A stretch of DNA of 64,000 bases from Chthoniobacterales bacterium (GTDB lineage: Bacteria; Verrucomicrobiota; Verrucomicrobiia; Chthoniobacterales; JACTMZ01). This document shows positions 1-8,836 of this stretch, piece by piece (positions within the stretch are counted from its first letter, which is position 1; each line of letters starts with the position of its first letter). A program made the translations under genes and the position numbers. Location of the stretch: contig JAGYIO010000003.1 of the NCBI GenBank assembly GCA_018402585.1, positions 62,001 through 126,000 on the forward strand, in the 5' to 3' direction. The notes below the pieces were generated by a model. The model worked only from the letters and a program-made list of their open reading frames with translations. It was not told the origin of the DNA and ran no database searches.

Positions 1-820
1 TATGACCCGACGCGTTGATCGATTTGACCCGCGGCAAACGGAAATCCCAGACGAGATCCGGCGCGCAAAACGGCGCCAGAAAGCCGCCGCTCGCCCCGTC
101 CACATGGATCGGAATATCGAATCCCTGCGCCGCCTGCAGCTCATCGAGTGCGGCACTGACGGCGGTGACCGGTTCGTAATCCCCCGTAAAGGTCACCCCC
201 AAGGTCGGCACGACCCCGATGGTGTTTTCATCGCAGCGCTTCACGACCTCCTCGGGCGACATGATGAGCCGGTCTTTCGTCATCGGGATCTGACGCAATT
301 CCACGTCCCAATACCGCGCGAACTTCTCCCAGCAAATCTGCACCGGTCCGCAAACGAGGTTCGGTTTGTCTGTCAGCTTGCCTGCGGCACGGCGCTTGGC
401 CCGCCAGCGCCACTTCATGGCCATCCCGCCCAGCATGGCCGCCTCGCTCGAGCCAGTCGTCGAGCAGCCGATGGTGTCCGCCGCGGACGGCGCATGCCAA
501 AGGTCGGCCAGCATATGCACGCACCGTTCCTCGAGCGCCGAGGTCTGCGGATACTCATCCTTGTCGACCATATTCTTGTCGAGGCACTCGTTCATTAACT
601 GGTGTACCTCAGGCTCCTCCCACGTCTGGCAAAACGTCGCGAGGTTCTGCCGCGCATTGCCGTCCAACATCAGTTCGTCGTGCACCAGCTGGTAAATTTC
701 CTGGGCCGCCTGCTCCTCGCCAGGGAACTTGAATTTCGCCAGCGCCGTCGCCGCGTCAGGAGCGGCAAAGATTTGGTCGTTTAGGTCGCCAATCAGAGAA
801 CTTTTCGAATGCAAAGGCAT
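1..820 (-). CDS. gadB: Glutamate decarboxylase, N-terminal part (cut by window edge)
   Basis: PLP-dependent enzyme converting L-glutamate to GABA and CO2 while consuming a cytoplasmic proton, the usual core of acid resistance. The leftward frame starts at ATG 820 ([15 protein letters not shown]) and runs open for 273 residues to the window edge. The [15 protein letters not shown] block at about residues 119-133 matches the substrate/cofactor region of GadA/GadB, and [13 protein letters not shown] follows near residue 245. The last readable residues are VKSINASGH, so the Schiff-base lysine of the family motif SINASGHK lies just outside the window. Family length is about 460 residues, so about 40 percent is missing because of the window limit, not decay. 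It is divergent from ndh with about 130 bp between the starts. No antiporter gene is visible on this side. Confidence 0.93.
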   Translation of the reverse strand, partial: MPLHSKSSLIGDLNDQIFAAPDAATALAKFKFPGEEQAAQEIYQLVHDELMLDGNARQNLATFCQTWEEPEVHQLMNECLDKNMVDKDEYPQTSALEERCVHMLADLWHAPSAADTIGCSTTGSSEAAMLGGMAMKWRWRAKRRAAGKLTDKPNLVCGPVQICWEKFARYWDVELRQIPMTKDRLIMSPEEVVKRCDENTIGVVPTLGVTFTGDYEPVTAVSAALDELQAAQGFDIPIHVDGASGGFLAPFCAPDLVWDFRLPRVKSINASGH

Positions 821-913
821 GGCGGAATACTCGGGAACATTGCTCCGCGAGGCAATAACTGACGTTTTGTTTTCTTTCTTCGTCCGTCACTACCGCTCAT
901 AATGCAGCCTTGC

Positions 914-931
914 TGACGCCCTCAGGCGTTA
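914..931 (+). promoter_or_regulatory. Small hairpin in the ndh leader
   Basis: TGACGCC-CTCA-GGCGTTA forms a 7-bp stem (one G-T pair) with a 4-base loop, ending 18 bp before the ndh ATG and followed by a pyrimidine-rich run. It lies in the divergent gad/ndh region. It could be an operator, an mRNA 5' structure or chance; only the inverted repeat is seen. Confidence 0.3.
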
Positions 932-949
932 TTCTTGCTCTCTCTTTCC

Positions 950-2188
950 ATGAAAACAAAACGCGTTCTTATTCTCGGTGGTGGTTTTTCCGGCTTAGCC
1001 TGTGCGCAGAAGTTAACCGACGAACGTTTTGAGGTCACTCTGGTCGACCGCTGGAATCACCACCTCTTCCAAGCGCTGCTCTATCAGGTGGCCACCGCGG
1101 GTCTGACCATGGCTGAAGTGGCGCAACCACTGCGGAGCATCCTCTCCGCGCGCAAAAACGTGACCACTTTGATGGACGAGGTGACCCAGATTGATCTGGG
1201 GGCACGGCAGGTGCACTTGAAGGACCACGTGCTCGATTACGATTACCTGGTCATCGGGCTCGGCGCCAAGACAGGTTATTTCGGCCATCCCGAGTGGGAG
1301 CAACACACGCATGGGCTCAAGAGCCTGAAGGACGCTATGCGGATCCGCCGGGAAGTTCTCTTGGCCTTCGAGCGGGCGGAATCGGCCGCGGACCCGGCGG
1401 AGACAGAGCGCTTGTTGACCATGGTAGTGGTGGGCGGCGGACCGACGGGGGTGGAAATGGCGGGATCGTTGGCCGAGCTATCGCGCCGAGTTCTCAAGAA
1501 TGACTTCCGCCGCATCGACCCCTCGAGCGCTAAAGTGCACCTTATCGAGGCCGGACCAAAACTCTTGCCCATGTTTCCCGACAGCCTGCCCGAGTATACC
1601 CGCGAGCACCTGACCGGCATGGGCGTCCACGTGCATCTGAACTCTCCCGTCGAGGAAGTGGGCCGGGGCTATGTGCAAATGGCTGGTGAGCGCATCGAGT
1701 CCGACATCATCATCTGGGCGGCCGGGGTGGAGGCCAGTGAAGTCACACGCACCCTGGCCGGCATTCCGCTCGACCGCACCGGCCGTATCGAGGTGCTGCC
1801 GGATCTCAGCCTGCCGGGTCATCCCGAAGTTTTCGCGGCCGGCGATCTTGTGGCCTTAACCGACCCGAAGGGCGCGGTCGTACCCGCGGTTTCGCCGGCA
1901 GCCATTCAAATGGGCCAATTCATCGCCAAGCTCGTGACCGCCGAGGCGGAAGCCGGGACCCGTCCGGCCTTTGTTTATTGGGATAAAGGCACCATGGCGA
2001 CGATCGGCCGCAAGGCCGCGGTGGTCAGCTTAGGCCGCTTGCAAATGCGGGGATTCGCTGCCTGGCTCATGTGGCTCTTCGTCCATCTCATTTTCCTCAT
2101 GCACATGAGGAACCGGGTCAACGTCTTCATTCACTGGGTCTGGTCCTACGTCACCTGGCAGCGCGGGGCGCGGATTATTCAGCCGTAG
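950..2188 (+). CDS. ndh: NADH dehydrogenase type II (NDH-2)
   Basis: Single-subunit, non-proton-pumping NADH:quinone oxidoreductase at the inner membrane face. The N-terminus has the FAD dinucleotide fold (VLILGGGFSGLACAQ, residues 5-19), a second Rossmann motif (MVVVGGGPTGVEMAG, about residue 160) binds NADH, and VFAAGDLVAL near residue 300 is the typical C-terminal FAD motif. The last about 45 residues are hydrophobic and aromatic (LMWLFVHLIFLMHMRNRVN), the amphipathic membrane anchor of NDH-2. Length 412 residues fits the family. ATG 950 was preferred over an in-frame TTG at 935 because the FAD motif begins five residues after it; no Shine-Dalgarno is obvious with either. It converges on the ABC-F gene across a GC-rich hairpin repeat. 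Confidence 0.93.
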   Translation: MKTKRVLILGGGFSGLACAQKLTDERFEVTLVDRWNHHLFQALLYQVATAGLTMAEVAQPLRSILSARKNVTTLMDEVTQIDLGARQVHLKDHVLDYDYLVIGLGAKTGYFGHPEWEQHTHGLKSLKDAMRIRREVLLAFERAESAADPAETERLLTMVVVGGGPTGVEMAGSLAELSRRVLKNDFRRIDPSSAKVHLIEAGPKLLPMFPDSLPEYTREHLTGMGVHVHLNSPVEEVGRGYVQMAGERIESDIIIWAAGVEASEVTRTLAGIPLDRTGRIEVLPDLSLPGHPEVFAAGDLVALTDPKGAVVPAVSPAAIQMGQFIAKLVTAEAEAGTRPAFVYWDKGTMATIGRKAAVVSLGRLQMRGFAAWLMWLFVHLIFLMHMRNRVNVFIHWVWSYVTWQRGARIIQP

Positions 2189-2222
2189 GGCGTGATCATG
2201 CCGCGGCACGGCCTTTTCTGGC

Positions 2223-2286
2223 CAGGGGGCACGGCCGTCCCGGCCGTGTTGTCGTGTCGTGACGGGCGGGACGCCCGTGCCCCCTG
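2223..2286. repeat. GC-rich palindromic intergenic element
   Basis: A 64-bp imperfect inverted repeat with arms starting CAGGGGGCACGG and ending CCGTGCCCCCTG, each carrying a CGTCCCG core, around a short spacer. It sits between the convergent ends of ndh and the ABC-F gene. No T-run follows, so it is either a two-sided terminator of an unusual type or a REP-like mobile palindrome. Related layouts occur at 51.65 and 56.63 kb. Confidence 0.6.
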
Positions 2287-2338
2287 AAAGATCCATCGTC
2301 CGTTGCCCATTCGGTGACGGTGTTGCCGCTTCTACTTT

Positions 2339-4162
2339 CTACAAAATTCCTTCAAACGCACCGCGCTTCGCTTCCAGCTCCTCCCATCGACTGTAAGCCG
2401 CGCGGATTTTCGCTTCGAGTGCGGTCGACTCCGCCTCGATCTTCGGCAGAGCCCCGGGATTGGTGCGGTAGAGTTCCGCGTCCTGCAACTGCGCGGCCAA
2501 TGTGACCTGCTCCGCCTCCCATTGCTCGATCTGCCCGGGGAGTTCTTCCAACTCCCGGCGCTCCCGGTTGAGGAACTTTTCCGCACGTCCCTGGCGTTCC
2601 TTTTTCGGGACGTCCACTTTGGCAGGAGCAGGCGCGGCAGCTGGAGGCACCGCGGCGCCACGGGCGGACCAACGTTGCCAATCGCTGTAGCCCCCATTGA
2701 CCTCCGTAATCTTCCCACCGCCTTCGAAGACCAGCAGACTGGTCACCACCGCATCGAGAAAGGCGCGGTCGTGGGAAACGAGGAGCAGGGTTTGCTCCCA
2801 GCTGACCAGCAACTCCTCGAGCAGCTCGAGCGTTTCGGCATCCAAATCATTGGTCGGCTCATCGAGCACCAGCACGTTGGCCGGTTGCAGAAAAAGGCGG
2901 GCGAGGAGCAGGCGGTTGCGTTCGCCTCCGGAGAGCAACCGCGCCGGCATGCGCACGCGGTCGGAGCGGAAGAGGAAATCACCCAAGTAACTGTGGATGT
3001 TGCGGTCGCGGCCTTGGAAATGCACCGACTGCGAGACGCCGGCCACGTTCTCCGCCACTGTTTTGTCCAAATCGATCTGATCCCGCAGCTGATCCAAATA
3101 CACGACCTGCAAATTGGTCCCCGTGGTCACTTGCCCGGACTGCGGGGCGAGCTGCCCCAAGAGCAATTTGAGCAGGGTGGTCTTCCCGCAACCGTTAGGA
3201 CCCAAAATCCCGATCTTATCCCCGCGGAAAATCTCGGTGGAAAAGTTCTCGACCAGTGGCTCGGGCATTTCCGGGTGTGCGAAGGTGATGCCCTCCGCCC
3301 GCAAAACCCGCTGACCCGACACCGCGCCCGCCTGAATCCCCATCTTGGCCGTTCCCGAGCGCTCGCGGCGGCGGGCCCGTTCGCGGCGCAGGTCAAGCAA
3401 GGCCCGCACCCTGCCCTCGTTGCGGGTGCGGCGTGCTTTGACTCCCTGACGCAACCATGCTTCCTCCTGGGCTAGTTTTTTGTCAAAAGCCTTCCATTGG
3501 ACGGACTCGGCTTCGAGCACCCCGGCTTTGCGTTGCAGGAATGTGTCATAGCCGCAGGCCCAACCGAAAAGCCGTCCGCGATCCAGTTCGACAATCCGGT
3601 TGGCCAGGCGCCGGAGAAAGGTCCGGTCATGCGTAACAAAAAGCAGGCTCATCGGGTGCCTGAGCAGAAAATCCTCCAGCCAGAGGATGGAACTGAGGTC
3701 CAGATGGTTCGTCGGCTCATCGAGCAGGAGCAAATCCGGCTGCCCGGCCAGCGCCCGGGCCAGCAAGACGCGGCGTTTCAGCCCGCCGGAAAGCGAGCCG
3801 AACGCGGCCTCGGGAGGCAATTGCATTTCGGCCAGCAAATCGTCCAGCCGCAGATCGATCTCCCAATCCTCCTCGTGCCGGGTCAGCGAAATCCCGCCCC
3901 GCACCACGGAGAACACCGTGCCCTCCACCCCTTGCGGAACTTCCTGATCCAAGCGGGTCATGACCGCGCCGGGCGCACGAAGAATCTCCCCCGCGCTCGC
4001 CCCCTCTTCCCCGGCGATGAGCCGCATCAGGCTGGTTTTGCCGCAGCCATTACGCCCCAGCAAGGCCACCCGTTCGCCCCGCTCGATCGAAAGATCGGCC
4101 CCGTCGAGGAGGTAATCCCGCCCGTAGTGAAGAGAGACAGAGTTCAACTGCAGCAGAGCCAT
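2339..4162 (-). CDS. uup: ABC-F family ATPase, Uup type
   Basis: Cytoplasmic duplicated ABC ATPase without membrane domains; ABC-F proteins act on ribosomes, and Uup is also linked to DNA transposition and branch intermediates. Two full cassettes are visible: Walker A GRNGCGKT at residues 36-43 and GPNGCGKT at 321-328; signatures LSGGLKRR (124) and LSGGERNR (410); Walker B LLLLDEPTNHLD (144) and VLVLDEPTNDLD (430). The charged linker between them (about 215-280) is the ABC-F hallmark. After a proline/alanine-rich hinge, the last about 100 residues form a coiled coil (KFLNRERRELEELPGQIEQW), the Uup C-terminal DNA-binding domain. Start taken at ATG 4162 (MALLQLNSVSL), which gives 607 residues; an upstream in-frame start would add seven unlikely residues. 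Confidence 0.92.
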   Translation of the reverse strand: MALLQLNSVSLHYGRDYLLDGADLSIERGERVALLGRNGCGKTSLMRLIAGEEGASAGEILRAPGAVMTRLDQEVPQGVEGTVFSVVRGGISLTRHEEDWEIDLRLDDLLAEMQLPPEAAFGSLSGGLKRRVLLARALAGQPDLLLLDEPTNHLDLSSILWLEDFLLRHPMSLLFVTHDRTFLRRLANRIVELDRGRLFGWACGYDTFLQRKAGVLEAESVQWKAFDKKLAQEEAWLRQGVKARRTRNEGRVRALLDLRRERARRRERSGTAKMGIQAGAVSGQRVLRAEGITFAHPEMPEPLVENFSTEIFRGDKIGILGPNGCGKTTLLKLLLGQLAPQSGQVTTGTNLQVVYLDQLRDQIDLDKTVAENVAGVSQSVHFQGRDRNIHSYLGDFLFRSDRVRMPARLLSGGERNRLLLARLFLQPANVLVLDEPTNDLDAETLELLEELLVSWEQTLLLVSHDRAFLDAVVTSLLVFEGGGKITEVNGGYSDWQRWSARGAAVPPAAAPAPAKVDVPKKERQGRAEKFLNRERRELEELPGQIEQWEAEQVTLAAQLQDAELYRTNPGALPKIEAESTALEAKIRAAYSRWEELEAKRGAFEGIL

Positions 4163-4264
4163 GGGCGCGTCACCCTGCCTCAAAAAAACTCCGGCGCAAC
4201 CCCAAAGTCAGGGACAGTCCGACGGGGTCAGCCTTGATTGATTGTGTTGCGCCCGAAAACGAGG

Positions 4265-5476
4265 CTACAAAACGCCCGACTCCGCCTCCGGAGCAAAAGT
4301 GTTCCGCGCGATGCGCGGATAGACCAGCGGGAATTCAAAAGCCGGATGACGCGGTCCCGACCACGGAGCATTGATCGCCGATAGGTGGCTCGTCAAAAAA
4401 TAGGCCGGCTCCACATAGTGACGACGCACGCGGGAGAACGCTTCCCATGCCGCTTGTCTGTCCTCTACCACCTCAATGCCATGGGATACCATGAAATCTA
4501 CAGTCTGATCCCATTCGGCCCGCGTGATACCCGGATCGGGCGCCAGGCCTTCGCCGCGATCGCTGAGCAGACTTTCCTCGATGGCCCACGTCAGCATGGC
4601 GTCCTCAGACGTGCCGCCCGCCGTGCGGGAAATCTCGCTCATTTTTAGGGCGTGGAAAGTGTCCGCCCCTTGGGCCAGGACGCGCACCATGTCCATGTTC
4701 CTTCCGCCTGCGACGGTTGTCAGTTGCAGGGCGGCCGCATCCATCACAGCCAGCAGCGTGACAGTCCAATGCCGGTCACGCACCGGCGAACGGAAATGAT
4801 TGAGCAGCGGATAAATGTATTGGCTGACCCGCATGGCGCAGAGCCAGTCGATAACTTTTTCCACCGCGTCCGGCTGCCAGTTTTCCTGCAAAACACGAAG
4901 GCGCACCAGCATCTCCGGACCCCACGCCGGCTCGCCGCAGGTCATGGCCATCTTGCTCATGCTCGTCTCGCGCGCCGTGTAGGCAGTGTAGAGCGTGAGG
5001 AGGAAACCGATGAAGACGGACACCACCGTTGTCCCGGTGAAGGCCGCGACAAACATGGCGATGTATCCGGGCGCACCCGTGATATCGACCATCCCGAGCG
5101 TGCTCATGCCGGAACCGGCGCGGTAGAAAGCGGCCGTGGGCGAGCAACCCGTCGCGCCGAAAAAGAGAAAGGAAAACGCTGTGACAAAAATGGCGAGGAA
5201 GAGCGTCAGATAGAGCAGCACGGTGGTCGGACCCTGCACGGCGAGGAAACGGTCCAACTGCACATAATTGCGCGCCCGGTGGGCGATGGCGCGGAACAAG
5301 ACGTGACAGGCCCGCGTGACCAAAAGCGCGATTTTCTGGTTGCTCGGACGCGGCACCAACATCACGCCGACCGCGGCCATGATCGCGGCCCAAAGCAGCA
5401 TCAGACCGAGGACCAGCGCGCCCCCGCGCAGGAAGATCATCATCCAGTCCGGTCCGGCGGAGGCGAGCAAGTTCAT
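4265..5476 (-). CDS. Membrane protein with pore-loop-like segment, unknown function
   Basis: A 403-residue protein I do not recognise as a named family. Three membrane-spanning stretches are predicted by eye in the first 165 residues (about 10-38, 80-107 and 130-165). Between the second and third lies CSPTAAFYRAGSGMSTLGM, resembling the re-entrant pore helix and filter (S/T-x-x-T-x-G) of two-TM ion channels. The remaining about 230 residues are soluble and rich in tryptophan and acidic residues. It starts 3 bp after the stop of the HlyD-type gene, so it is probably co-transcribed with the DUF1656-HlyD pair and may modulate or energise that efflux system. Channel function is inference; it could equally be a scaffold protein. 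Confidence 0.75.
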   Translation of the reverse strand: MNLLASAGPDWMMIFLRGGALVLGLMLLWAAIMAAVGVMLVPRPSNQKIALLVTRACHVLFRAIAHRARNYVQLDRFLAVQGPTTVLLYLTLFLAIFVTAFSFLFFGATGCSPTAAFYRAGSGMSTLGMVDITGAPGYIAMFVAAFTGTTVVSVFIGFLLTLYTAYTARETSMSKMAMTCGEPAWGPEMLVRLRVLQENWQPDAVEKVIDWLCAMRVSQYIYPLLNHFRSPVRDRHWTVTLLAVMDAAALQLTTVAGGRNMDMVRVLAQGADTFHALKMSEISRTAGGTSEDAMLTWAIEESLLSDRGEGLAPDPGITRAEWDQTVDFMVSHGIEVVEDRQAAWEAFSRVRRHYVEPAYFLTSHLSAINAPWSGPRHPAFEFPLVYPRIARNTFAPEAESGVL

Positions 5477-5479
5477 GAC

Positions 5480-6337
5480 TCAGGGCTTGACCACGGCGAC
5501 CGACGCCGTTTGCCCGATGCGCAACGGCACGGGGGGCTCACCGCTCACCTGCACCCGCACCGGAAAGCGGTTGGGCAGGCGCACCCAGTCGACGGTTTGC
5601 TGGACATCAGGCAGCATCTGGTTGCCGGCGGTGCTCCCGTCCTGCACAAAAATCCCCCACGCCGTGCTGACCACTTTGCCCTCGAACGGCTGGCCGTTGT
5701 GCCCCATGAGCGTGATGCGCACGGTGTCGCCGGGCTGCACGTGGTTGATCTGCGTTTCCTTGAAATACGCCGCCACCCAAAATGTCGAGGTGTCGACCAG
5801 CGCAAGCAATTGCTGCCCGGCCGCGACATAGGTGCCGGGGCTGGTATTGATATTGGTCAGGTAGCCGTCGACCGGGGAGACCACGGTGGAAAACTCCAAG
5901 TTGAGTTCCGCATTGCGCACCGCCGCTTGCGCGGCCTCGACGTCCGCCTTGGCCGCTTCGAAGGCCTGCACCTGATCGTCATACTGTTCGCGGCTGATCA
6001 CATTCTGCTGCAGCAGATCGACCGCCCGTTTGGCATTCGCTTCCAGATCGGCCAGCTTGGCCTCGGTCTGCGCCAATTGGCCCTTCGCCTGCTCCAGCGC
6101 CGCCTCGAACGTGCGCGGGTCGATCCGGAAAAGCAGGTCACCTTTCTTGACTGGTTGGTTGTCCTTGATCGGGATCTCGATGACCGGGCCCGCCACCCGC
6201 GGGGCCACGCCGATGACATTGGCCCGCACGTAGGCATCGCGCGTCCAAGGCTTGGTCAGGTAACGCGAATAGAGGAGTAACGCGGTGACCAAGGCGAGCA
6301 CGACGATGCCCAGGGTGATAAAAATTTTCGGTTTCAG
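5480..6337 (-). CDS. HlyD/EmrA-type membrane fusion protein (AaeA-like)
   Basis: Periplasmic adaptor linking an inner-membrane exporter to the outer envelope. One N-terminal helix (FITLGIVVLALVTALLLYS) is followed by a lipoyl half-motif (VAPRVAGPVIEIPIKDNQPV), a coiled-coil hairpin (about 85-150), the second lipoyl half (VVSPVDGYLTNINTSPG) and a beta-barrel with QPGDTVRITL. At 285 residues it is the short AaeA/p-hydroxybenzoate type. The preceding DUF1656 gene ends in TGA, and the sequence CTGA places an in-frame CTG at 6337 directly overlapping that stop; no ATG, GTG or TTG lies nearby that keeps the first helix intact. I therefore infer a CTG start by translational coupling; the frame stays open upstream to 6496, but that would overlap the DUF1656 gene by over 150 bp. 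Confidence 0.85.
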   Translation of the reverse strand: MKPKIFITLGIVVLALVTALLLYSRYLTKPWTRDAYVRANVIGVAPRVAGPVIEIPIKDNQPVKKGDLLFRIDPRTFEAALEQAKGQLAQTEAKLADLEANAKRAVDLLQQNVISREQYDDQVQAFEAAKADVEAAQAAVRNAELNLEFSTVVSPVDGYLTNINTSPGTYVAAGQQLLALVDTSTFWVAAYFKETQINHVQPGDTVRITLMGHNGQPFEGKVVSTAWGIFVQDGSTAGNQMLPDVQQTVDWVRLPNRFPVRVQVSGEPPVPLRIGQTASVAVVKP

Positions 6338-6549
6338 GGGGCGAAGAGAAGTCCCAGCACGCTGCCGCAGAGTACAGCCAGCGCAATGAAAAAGAGCGGA
6401 AGATTCCAAATATGGCGGGTCAGGCGAAGTTGCTCGAGAGCACCCATCATGAGCCATGCCAGCAAGAATCCGAGCGCGCCAATGACCATGCCCCAAGGCA
6501 GCATGAAATCACCAAGCACGATTTCGGGAACATGCAGCGAAAAGTCCAT
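6334..6549 (-). CDS. DUF1656 (AaeX-like) small membrane protein
   Basis: A 71-residue protein with two hydrophobic helices (about 15-36 and 48-68) joined by a short basic loop, ending HIWNLPLFFIALAVL, which matches the H-x-LF pattern of DUF1656/AaeX. In enterobacteria aaeX precedes aaeA (HlyD-type) and aaeB (FUSC exporter) for aromatic acid efflux; here it heads the leftward adaptor operon, and the exporter-like gene is divergent. The start ATG 6549 has no visible Shine-Dalgarno. Its role within such systems is not established. Confidence 0.85.
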   Translation of the reverse strand: MDFSLHVPEIVLGDFMLPWGMVIGALGFLLAWLMMGALEQLRLTRHIWNLPLFFIALAVLCGSVLGLLFAP

Positions 6550-6616
6550 AACAAATCAAATCGTGTGCAGGTTTTTGCCGTGGACGCAAGCCGCCCCTGA
6601 CCGCACCATCCGCCGC

Positions 6617-8818
6617 GTGGAACTCGCCGCGCAGCAACTTCTCGCCCAGCGTGTGTGGTCCGCGCTCCATCCGCGCGCGGCGGCTCTCGGATTGCAGATG
6701 GCCCTCGCGGGCATGACGGCCTTCTTTTTCGCCCAGACCCTGCGACTGCAATACCCCTCTTGGTCGGTTTTCACCGTGATCGTGCTCCTGCTCGCGCGCT
6801 ATGTCGGGGCGATCGAGGAAAAGGCCTTTTTGCGGCTCATCGGCACGATTATTGGCGGCGTGCTCGGATACCTCGCGACCGGTGCGTGGCAGCAGTCACC
6901 GCTCCTCTATCTCACCACCACTTTTGTCATCGTGACCGTAAGCATGGCGTTTTTCGGACAGTCCCGCGCGCCCTACGCTTTTTTTCTCACCGGGGTGACT
7001 TTCATCGTGGTGGCGTCCAATGGAATGGCGCATCCGGACGATTCGTGGGCTTACGCCTTGGCCCGCGTCGAGGAGGTCCTCCTCGGTATCGTGGTCAGCA
7101 TCGTCGTGCAAACCACCATATTCCCGAGCTACGCCAACCGCGATTTCCGGCGCATCCTCGGCACGTCCCTCGACGAACTGGCCGTCGCGACCCCGCTCGC
7201 TGCCGCGCGCTTTACCGGGCGGCACCGCGGATTCGCCTCGGCACTGCGTGACTTTCCCCGCTTGGCCTCGCAGATGCGCACTCTGCTGCGCTCCGGCGCA
7301 CGCGAAAGTTCCAGCTTCCGGCGGGAGATCGGGCGCCACGGCAAGACGGTGGACCTCTTCGCTCGGGCCGCGAGCCTCCTCCGGTCGGTCGAACCCCTGC
7401 CGCCTGCCCCCGAACCTTATCGCTCGCGATTGGCGGGAGACGTTTGCCAAGCGGGGGATTTGCTCGCCGTTGGTTGGACGGAATTGCGCAGGAGTGGCCG
7501 CCTCGGGGCTGGTACGAGGACCGCTCTCGACGAGGTGGCGCGCCGCATCGGTGCGGCCATCATCGACCTGCGGGACAATCCCGAGGCGCAAAGCCTCGTC
7601 CCGGCAGAGATTGTCAACGTCTCAGGCCAACTTCTGGCCCTGCAGGAATTGCGGCAAGTCATCCTGAACCTCGACGAGCTTTGGCTTCCCGAGGAGAGCA
7701 AAGCTCGGCGTGAGGAGAAGCTCGCCTTGGCTCCCCCGTGGCCGGACGCGTTCTGGCTGCGCCACGGCATTCGCGCCGGACTGGCCACGGTCACTGCCTT
7801 GGTCATCGAAAATTGGCTCTCGCCGCCGGGAGGAACTTTCATGGTTTTGTGCGCGTTCAACTTCACCGCTCTCAATGCCTTGAGCCCCGAAGGCTCTGGG
7901 GACCGGGGCGCGTTTGACTACGTTGTGCTCTTTACCATCATCATGGCCGCAGCCGCTCTGGCTCTCGTCGCCGGCACACCCTTGATGGCGAGCTATGCCG
8001 TCTTCAATTTGTTCATCGCGACGTGGTTGTTTCTCTTTGGCTATTGGGCGTATGACCGCAACGGGATCACCGTGCCAATGCAAGTATCGTTCCTCACGCT
8101 TGTCTCCATCATCAGCCTGAACGCGCAAGAACCCGTCTCTTTCCAAAGTATCACGGGAACCTTTTTCGGATTGGTCAATGGCTTCCTCATCGCCTCCGTT
8201 TTCCAGCGCCTTCTTTGGCCGGTGTTGCCGCAGCGGCAGTTGCAGCGTGCGGTCCCGGACTATCTCCGCATCGTGGCCTCATGCCTGCCGGCCGGCCTCG
8301 CCAGTTTGCCTCTCTGGCAACGGACTAAAGTGGCTCTCACGCCTTCGCAAGGACGTACCTACATCGCGGCCATGGCCGGTGCTACCTGCCCTGCCGACGA
8401 GCGCGAGCGCTTGGAAAACTATCTTCTTACCCTGCAGCAGTTGGTCGGCGAGGTTCTTCTTTCCGTTGGACGCCTGCTTCCCGCTTGCCCCCCTCCGCTA
8501 GCGGAGGAACTCACTCCGCGCGTGGAAAGCGTTCGTACCATGATCAAATCCGGCTTGTACAAATTGGCTGATGCCTTCGCCCAATCCCGTCCGCCTGCCG
8601 ACCACTCGGCCGAAATTGCCGCCTGCCTCAGCGCCTGGGACGACACTATTGTCGTGATCCGCCGTGTTCTCCGTGAAGTAAACGCCGATGCCATCACCGG
8701 CGTAGAGGTGATGGGGTTTGCCTCCCGCTACCGCACAGCTCTTGTCCTCCTCAACCAGGCCTACGGCGAGGCCCGGCAACTCAAGCTGTCTGACTATCTC
8801 GGCGACGTGGCCTTGTAG
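6617..8818 (+). CDS. FUSC-family aromatic acid exporter (AaeB-like)
   Basis: Inner-membrane efflux protein; AaeB relatives export p-hydroxybenzoate and other aromatic acids with an HlyD-type partner. Two homologous halves are visible: about six helices in residues 20-170 (LQYPSWSVFTVIVLLLARYV, then FFLTGVTFIVVASNGM) and again in about 400-560, each followed by a long cytoplasmic region, typical of FUSC/DUF2955 proteins of about 650-750 residues. Coordinates use GTG 6617 (733 residues), which leaves 67 bp for promoters facing the DUF1656 gene; an in-frame GTG at 6563 would add 18 residues and leave only 13 bp. The frame is open further left but overlaps the divergent gene. Together with the leftward operon it forms a split aaeXAB-type locus. 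Confidence 0.88.
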   Translation: MELAAQQLLAQRVWSALHPRAAALGLQMALAGMTAFFFAQTLRLQYPSWSVFTVIVLLLARYVGAIEEKAFLRLIGTIIGGVLGYLATGAWQQSPLLYLTTTFVIVTVSMAFFGQSRAPYAFFLTGVTFIVVASNGMAHPDDSWAYALARVEEVLLGIVVSIVVQTTIFPSYANRDFRRILGTSLDELAVATPLAAARFTGRHRGFASALRDFPRLASQMRTLLRSGARESSSFRREIGRHGKTVDLFARAASLLRSVEPLPPAPEPYRSRLAGDVCQAGDLLAVGWTELRRSGRLGAGTRTALDEVARRIGAAIIDLRDNPEAQSLVPAEIVNVSGQLLALQELRQVILNLDELWLPEESKARREEKLALAPPWPDAFWLRHGIRAGLATVTALVIENWLSPPGGTFMVLCAFNFTALNALSPEGSGDRGAFDYVVLFTIIMAAAALALVAGTPLMASYAVFNLFIATWLFLFGYWAYDRNGITVPMQVSFLTLVSIISLNAQEPVSFQSITGTFFGLVNGFLIASVFQRLLWPVLPQRQLQRAVPDYLRIVASCLPAGLASLPLWQRTKVALTPSQGRTYIAAMAGATCPADERERLENYLLTLQQLVGEVLLSVGRLLPACPPPLAEELTPRVESVRTMIKSGLYKLADAFAQSRPPADHSAEIAACLSAWDDTIVVIRRVLREVNADAITGVEVMGFASRYRTALVLLNQAYGEARQLKLSDYLGDVAL

Positions 8819-8836
8819 CCACCGGCCGCAATAAAC

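Noticed and set aside
4652-6280. 542-codon open frame on the plus strand opposite the efflux operon
   Set aside because: It is antisense to two clear genes, with His/Arg/Gln-rich composition typical of mirrored GC-rich codons; no motif.
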